Shown: in pieces, positions 5,823 through 8,002 of the stretch
Numbering within the stretch: the first letter of the stretch is position 1
Layout of the letters: every line of letters starts with the position of its first letter
Origin: Oligoflexales bacterium
GTDB taxonomy: Bacteria > Bdellovibrionota_B > Oligoflexia > Oligoflexales > CACXFL01
Direction of reading: 5' to 3'
Length of the DNA: 8,002 bases
NCBI GenBank assembly: GCA_028282865.1
Contig: JANQHA010000095.1
Span: forward strand, 1-8,002
Program-made: the position numbers and the translations under genes
Notes under the pieces: generated by a model
Seen by the model: the letters and a program-made list of their open reading frames with translations, nothing else
The model's database searches: none
Told to the model about the DNA's origin: nothing

Positions 5823-7355
5823 ATGGGTCTAAATGATACAGACAATGCAGCTGCCGATGATAACTATATAAAAGTTATCAATAGGGCCAGACTGATGACG
5901 TCGTATCTGGATATCATCATGAGGGCTAGGATTGGCTTTATAAAGAAAAAAGCTTGCCGACGCTTCAAATATTTAGCGTCTCAACCTACTTCGGCGATCT
6001 TTGTCGTAGTTGCGATGTCTTTTATTGCATGCAAAGTGCGGGATACAAGTGTAAGTCGACCTGCTTCTATTAATTTTGATTCAGTACGCCGTCTTGCAAA
6101 TGAGGCTGAACGTGAGCTCACTGTCAAGGTTCAAGGGAATTGTGCTGGATTCTTCCTAAAGAATGACAATAATAAGACGCAATATGTAGCAACCGCTCTC
6201 CATTGTTTGTCAAGTTTGGGTGAAAGTAAAAGTGAAATTGAACAAGCGTGCTTGAATGACAAAATCGAACTAACCAATTATAAAAATGAAATTGGTCGCT
6301 GTCATTCCGCCTTGTTCGTCGGTGGCGGATATGATCTTGTGGTATTGCAGGTTGCTTTTCCGACTCACTCTAACACCTCAGTATCTTTACCCGATTTCCA
6401 AGCTAACAAGGAGGTACCGCTCAAAACAATAGGCTACCCCGTCGATATTCAAGCGAAGGGGAGACTAGTGGTAAGTTATGAATGCCAGTTAAAGACCTAT
6501 GGAGTTAAGCCAAATTGGCCAAACCAAACATATATCTCAAGACCGGTGGCTTTACATAATTGTTCTTTTTGGGGCGGGAATAGTGGAGGTCCAGTTATCT
6601 ACCTCGGTACCGATATGGTAGTTGGAATAAACTCCCATGGGTATAGAAATGTTGACGAACGTTACAACTCAATGGTCAACCTCGCAACGTTTACCAAGGA
6701 CAACAGAAAAAAGCTACGGAGTCTCGGATTCGTGCTGGCGAAAAAACCGAATTATCTCGATACATCTCATGAGCTCGCTCAAAAAAACAATAAATTGCTC
6801 GAACTTCCGAAACCTTGTACCAAGCCTCGCCGGCTCCGTAGTAGAAAAGCGGTTTTGGCTTCAAAAGCTGTAGATGTAGGTGCAGAAACACCAGTAAAAA
6901 TAAACATTTTTACCAAAGAGAACGAAAAAACTGACATTACTACCTGTTTTGACTTTTCTAACGGACGGTCAATGAAAATGGAAGTCGGCAACGGGCACTT
7001 TTCGCGTGACCCAGCCCATAGTATCGACTTAAATTTCATGCAAAAGCATCCCCACCAACTTGCATTCGATGAAATTCACTCGCACGATAGCAAAGTATCC
7101 CCTATACTTTTCATTACCCAAAAGCGTATACCCGCCGCACTTTCTAAAATTTTGCACCAACATTCTGGCTCTCTTTACCTCTTAAATTTTCATTTATGCT
7201 CGCAGGGAAGATTTTCGACGTGCAAAGTACTAACACCAGAGAAAATCATCGAGATAACCCCAAGTACTAAGACTATTAAGATGCACCCGGCAGATGAGCT
7301 CCCGAATTTATTACCGTGCTTCTGGAAAAGTAAAAATCAGGTAAATTGTACTTAA
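5823..7355 (+). CDS. Trypsin-fold serine protease, probable lipoprotein, with Cys-rich C-terminal region
   Basis: Exported chymotrypsin-fold (S1/V8-like) peptidase by its triad: H127 in YVATALHCL, D171 in GGGYDLVVLQ, and S254 in WGGNSGGPV, with GINSHGY (268-274) after it. A hydrophobic stretch at 57-69 ending FIAC (C70) looks like a lipobox with an unusual Phe at -3, so the mature protein may be lipidated and begin CKVRD. From ATG 5823 the region before the hydrophobic core is 56 residues, very long for a signal peptide. ATG 5895 or ATG 5919 (M33, MRARIGFIKKKACRRF) would give more normal, basic n-regions, but neither has a better ribosome site than TTAGGT before 5823. Twelve cysteines follow C70, suiting disulfides outside the cytoplasm. 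Residues 305-510 are not recognised: a basic linker near 333-345, then about 160 residues with five or more cysteines, possibly substrate-binding. Substrate unknown. Confidence 0.78.
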   Translation: MGLNDTDNAAADDNYIKVINRARLMTSYLDIIMRARIGFIKKKACRRFKYLASQPTSAIFVVVAMSFIACKVRDTSVSRPASINFDSVRRLANEAERELTVKVQGNCAGFFLKNDNNKTQYVATALHCLSSLGESKSEIEQACLNDKIELTNYKNEIGRCHSALFVGGGYDLVVLQVAFPTHSNTSVSLPDFQANKEVPLKTIGYPVDIQAKGRLVVSYECQLKTYGVKPNWPNQTYISRPVALHNCSFWGGNSGGPVIYLGTDMVVGINSHGYRNVDERYNSMVNLATFTKDNRKKLRSLGFVLAKKPNYLDTSHELAQKNNKLLELPKPCTKPRRLRSRKAVLASKAVDVGAETPVKINIFTKENEKTDITTCFDFSNGRSMKMEVGNGHFSRDPAHSIDLNFMQKHPHQLAFDEIHSHDSKVSPILFITQKRIPAALSKILHQHSGSLYLLNFHLCSQGRFSTCKVLTPEKIIEITPSTKTIKMHPADELPNLLPCFWKSKNQVNCT

Positions 7356-7626
7356 GGTGCCGCTTTTAGGTAGTGTAAGCATGTAAGAGGTATTTGTGCC
7401 CAAGGTCGGGCGGCTAGAAGCTTGGCAAAAATGGATATCTTAACATGGTCATAGCCCAACCATTTAGCCTTACTTTCACAGAGCGAACTTCAGAAATTGG
7501 TATTAATGTCAGCTAGATATAGTAAACTACCAATTAGGTGTTGCAAGCGCTCAGAGATTGGTGCTACTAGAGCGTTGCTAGCAGGCGCGTAAGAGCTAGA
7601 GATAGCCTGTTAAGGAGAGGATTAAT
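7356..7626. other. Gap before the kinase-like gene, with inverted repeats
   Basis: All three forward frames are broken by stops and I see no gene or tRNA here. Structure present: AATTGGTA (7495-7502) paired with TACCAATT (7528-7535), a perfect 8-bp inverted repeat with a 25-nt loop, and GCAAGCGCTC (7543-7552) paired with GAGCGTTGC (7570-7578), 9 pairs with one bulged base. A -10-like TATAGT (7518-7523) lies inside the first loop, with TTGGTA only 15 bp upstream overlapping the left arm. GCCC/GGGC at 7398-7411 is a minor stem. It may be the regulated leader of the following gene. Confidence 0.35.
7612..7617 (+). promoter_or_regulatory. Shine-Dalgarno pointing to a non-standard ATT start
   Basis: AAGGAG is 9 nt before the ATT at 7627 (3 nt before another in-frame ATT at 7621). 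The only in-frame ATG, GTG or TTG nearby is a GTG at 7687, 69 nt away, too far for this site. This is the main evidence for initiation at an ATT codon. Confidence 0.6.
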
Positions 7627-8002
7627 ATTAGACAATTATTTCTATTTTTAATCTGTATTTATTCCGCTCCCTCTTCAGCAAGCGGAGTGACAGCTGATGG
7701 TGTCAATTATCAGTTAGGTTATACAATAAGCTCGGAGTCAATCGGTACCACCCACCTAGCTACATCCGAAACTGGCAAGAGAGTTACGATCAAGATAGTT
7801 CACAAAAGCTCTTTTTCAAACGAGCTAATCGAACAAATCTACGGCGGCTATCTTACAGCGATGAAACTCGGAGTCAGATCAAAGAACATCGCCAAAGTCT
7901 ATGCAGTCGAAAATCAGGCAGACAAATTAGTAATTGTATCCGAGCGCGTAGCAGGGGAAACCCTGGCAGACATAACCAGACCCATCGTTGGTGGTAATCC
8001 CT
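7627..8002 (+). CDS. Protein-kinase-like N-lobe preceded by signal-like segment (3' truncated; ATT start)
   Basis: The frame runs open to the window end, 125 codons from ATT 7627; the upstream in-frame stop is TAG at 7603. Residues 2-20 read RQLFLFLICIYSAPSSASG: one basic residue, a hydrophobic core and small residues before a possible cleavage point, like a Sec signal or membrane anchor. Then follows an N-lobe pattern of Hanks-type kinases: YQLGYTISSESIGTTHLA as the nucleotide loop (only loosely GxGxxG), the VAIK-type lysine in RVTIKIV (K56), a helix with E66/E69, and VIVSERVAGETLADI as the hinge. The catalytic loop would lie beyond the window. Alternative: GTG 7687 starts a cytosolic form without the hydrophobic segment, but its ribosome site is poor. 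A third reading is an ATG-to-ATT change in a decaying gene. An exported kinase would lack ATP, so the localisation is puzzling. The kinase assignment is moderate because half the domain is missing. Confidence 0.6.
   Translation, partial: MRQLFLFLICIYSAPSSASGVTADGVNYQLGYTISSESIGTTHLATSETGKRVTIKIVHKSSFSNELIEQIYGGYLTAMKLGVRSKNIAKVYAVENQADKLVIVSERVAGETLADITRPIVGGNP

Noticed and set aside
6637..7039. Frames in other phases and on the minus strand inside the protease C-terminal half
   Set aside because: The main frame continues without break to 7355; the alternatives are low-complexity shadows.
7356..7620. Possible tRNA or small structured RNA gene
   Set aside because: No TTCGA-type T-loop or cloverleaf spacing was found; the inverted repeats alone do not make an RNA gene.

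Overview
The window reads as chromosomal DNA of a moderate-GC Gram-negative bacterium. It combines a folate/FAD-dependent tRNA methyltransferase of the TrmFO type, a GshB-type glutathione synthetase (more typical of proteobacterial lineages and cyanobacteria than of Gram-positives), a probable trypsin-fold lipoprotein and a eukaryotic-type protein kinase N-lobe. That mix suggests the old 'delta-proteobacterial' grouping (Bdellovibrionota/Oligoflexia or Myxococcota-like). This is inference; nothing here fixes the genus.

Layout. Positions 2-646 (+) hold the C-terminal half of trmFO, cut by the window edge. It runs tail to tail into tpiA (615-1385, -), and the two stop-codon ends overlap by 32 bp. 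tpiA is preceded by pgk (1399-2586, -) in a tight pgk-tpiA glycolytic operon. Divergent from pgk is a two-gene operon (2850-3869 and 3866-4675, +). It encodes a HipA-superfamily kinase that lacks the usual HipA N-terminal subdomain and carries a Cys/His knuckle instead, followed with a 4-nt overlap by a protein that joins a HipS-like (HipA N1) domain to a helix-turn-helix. Together they look like a rearranged HipBST-type toxin-antitoxin module. Between pgk and this operon sits an array of three identical 17-bp palindromic sites, spaced exactly 26 bp apart with alternating orientation. The first lies inside a good sigma-70 promoter, which is what an autoregulated TA operator would look like.

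Downstream are a full-length but divergent glutathione-synthetase-family gene (4797-5759), a trypsin-fold serine protease with a probable lipoprotein signal and a Cys-rich C-terminal region (5823-7355), and a gap of about 270 bp with inverted repeats. Last comes the start of a protein-kinase-like gene that runs off the window. Its reading frame has a strong Shine-Dalgarno and a signal-peptide-like start but no ATG/GTG/TTG there; ATT at 7627 is the likely start.

The most interesting part is 2700-4675: the kinase-first, HipS-HTH-fusion-second module together with its three-site operator array. The pgk-tpiA, gshB-like, protease and kinase genes show no obvious functional link to it. No tRNA, rRNA, CRISPR array or insertion sequence was seen.
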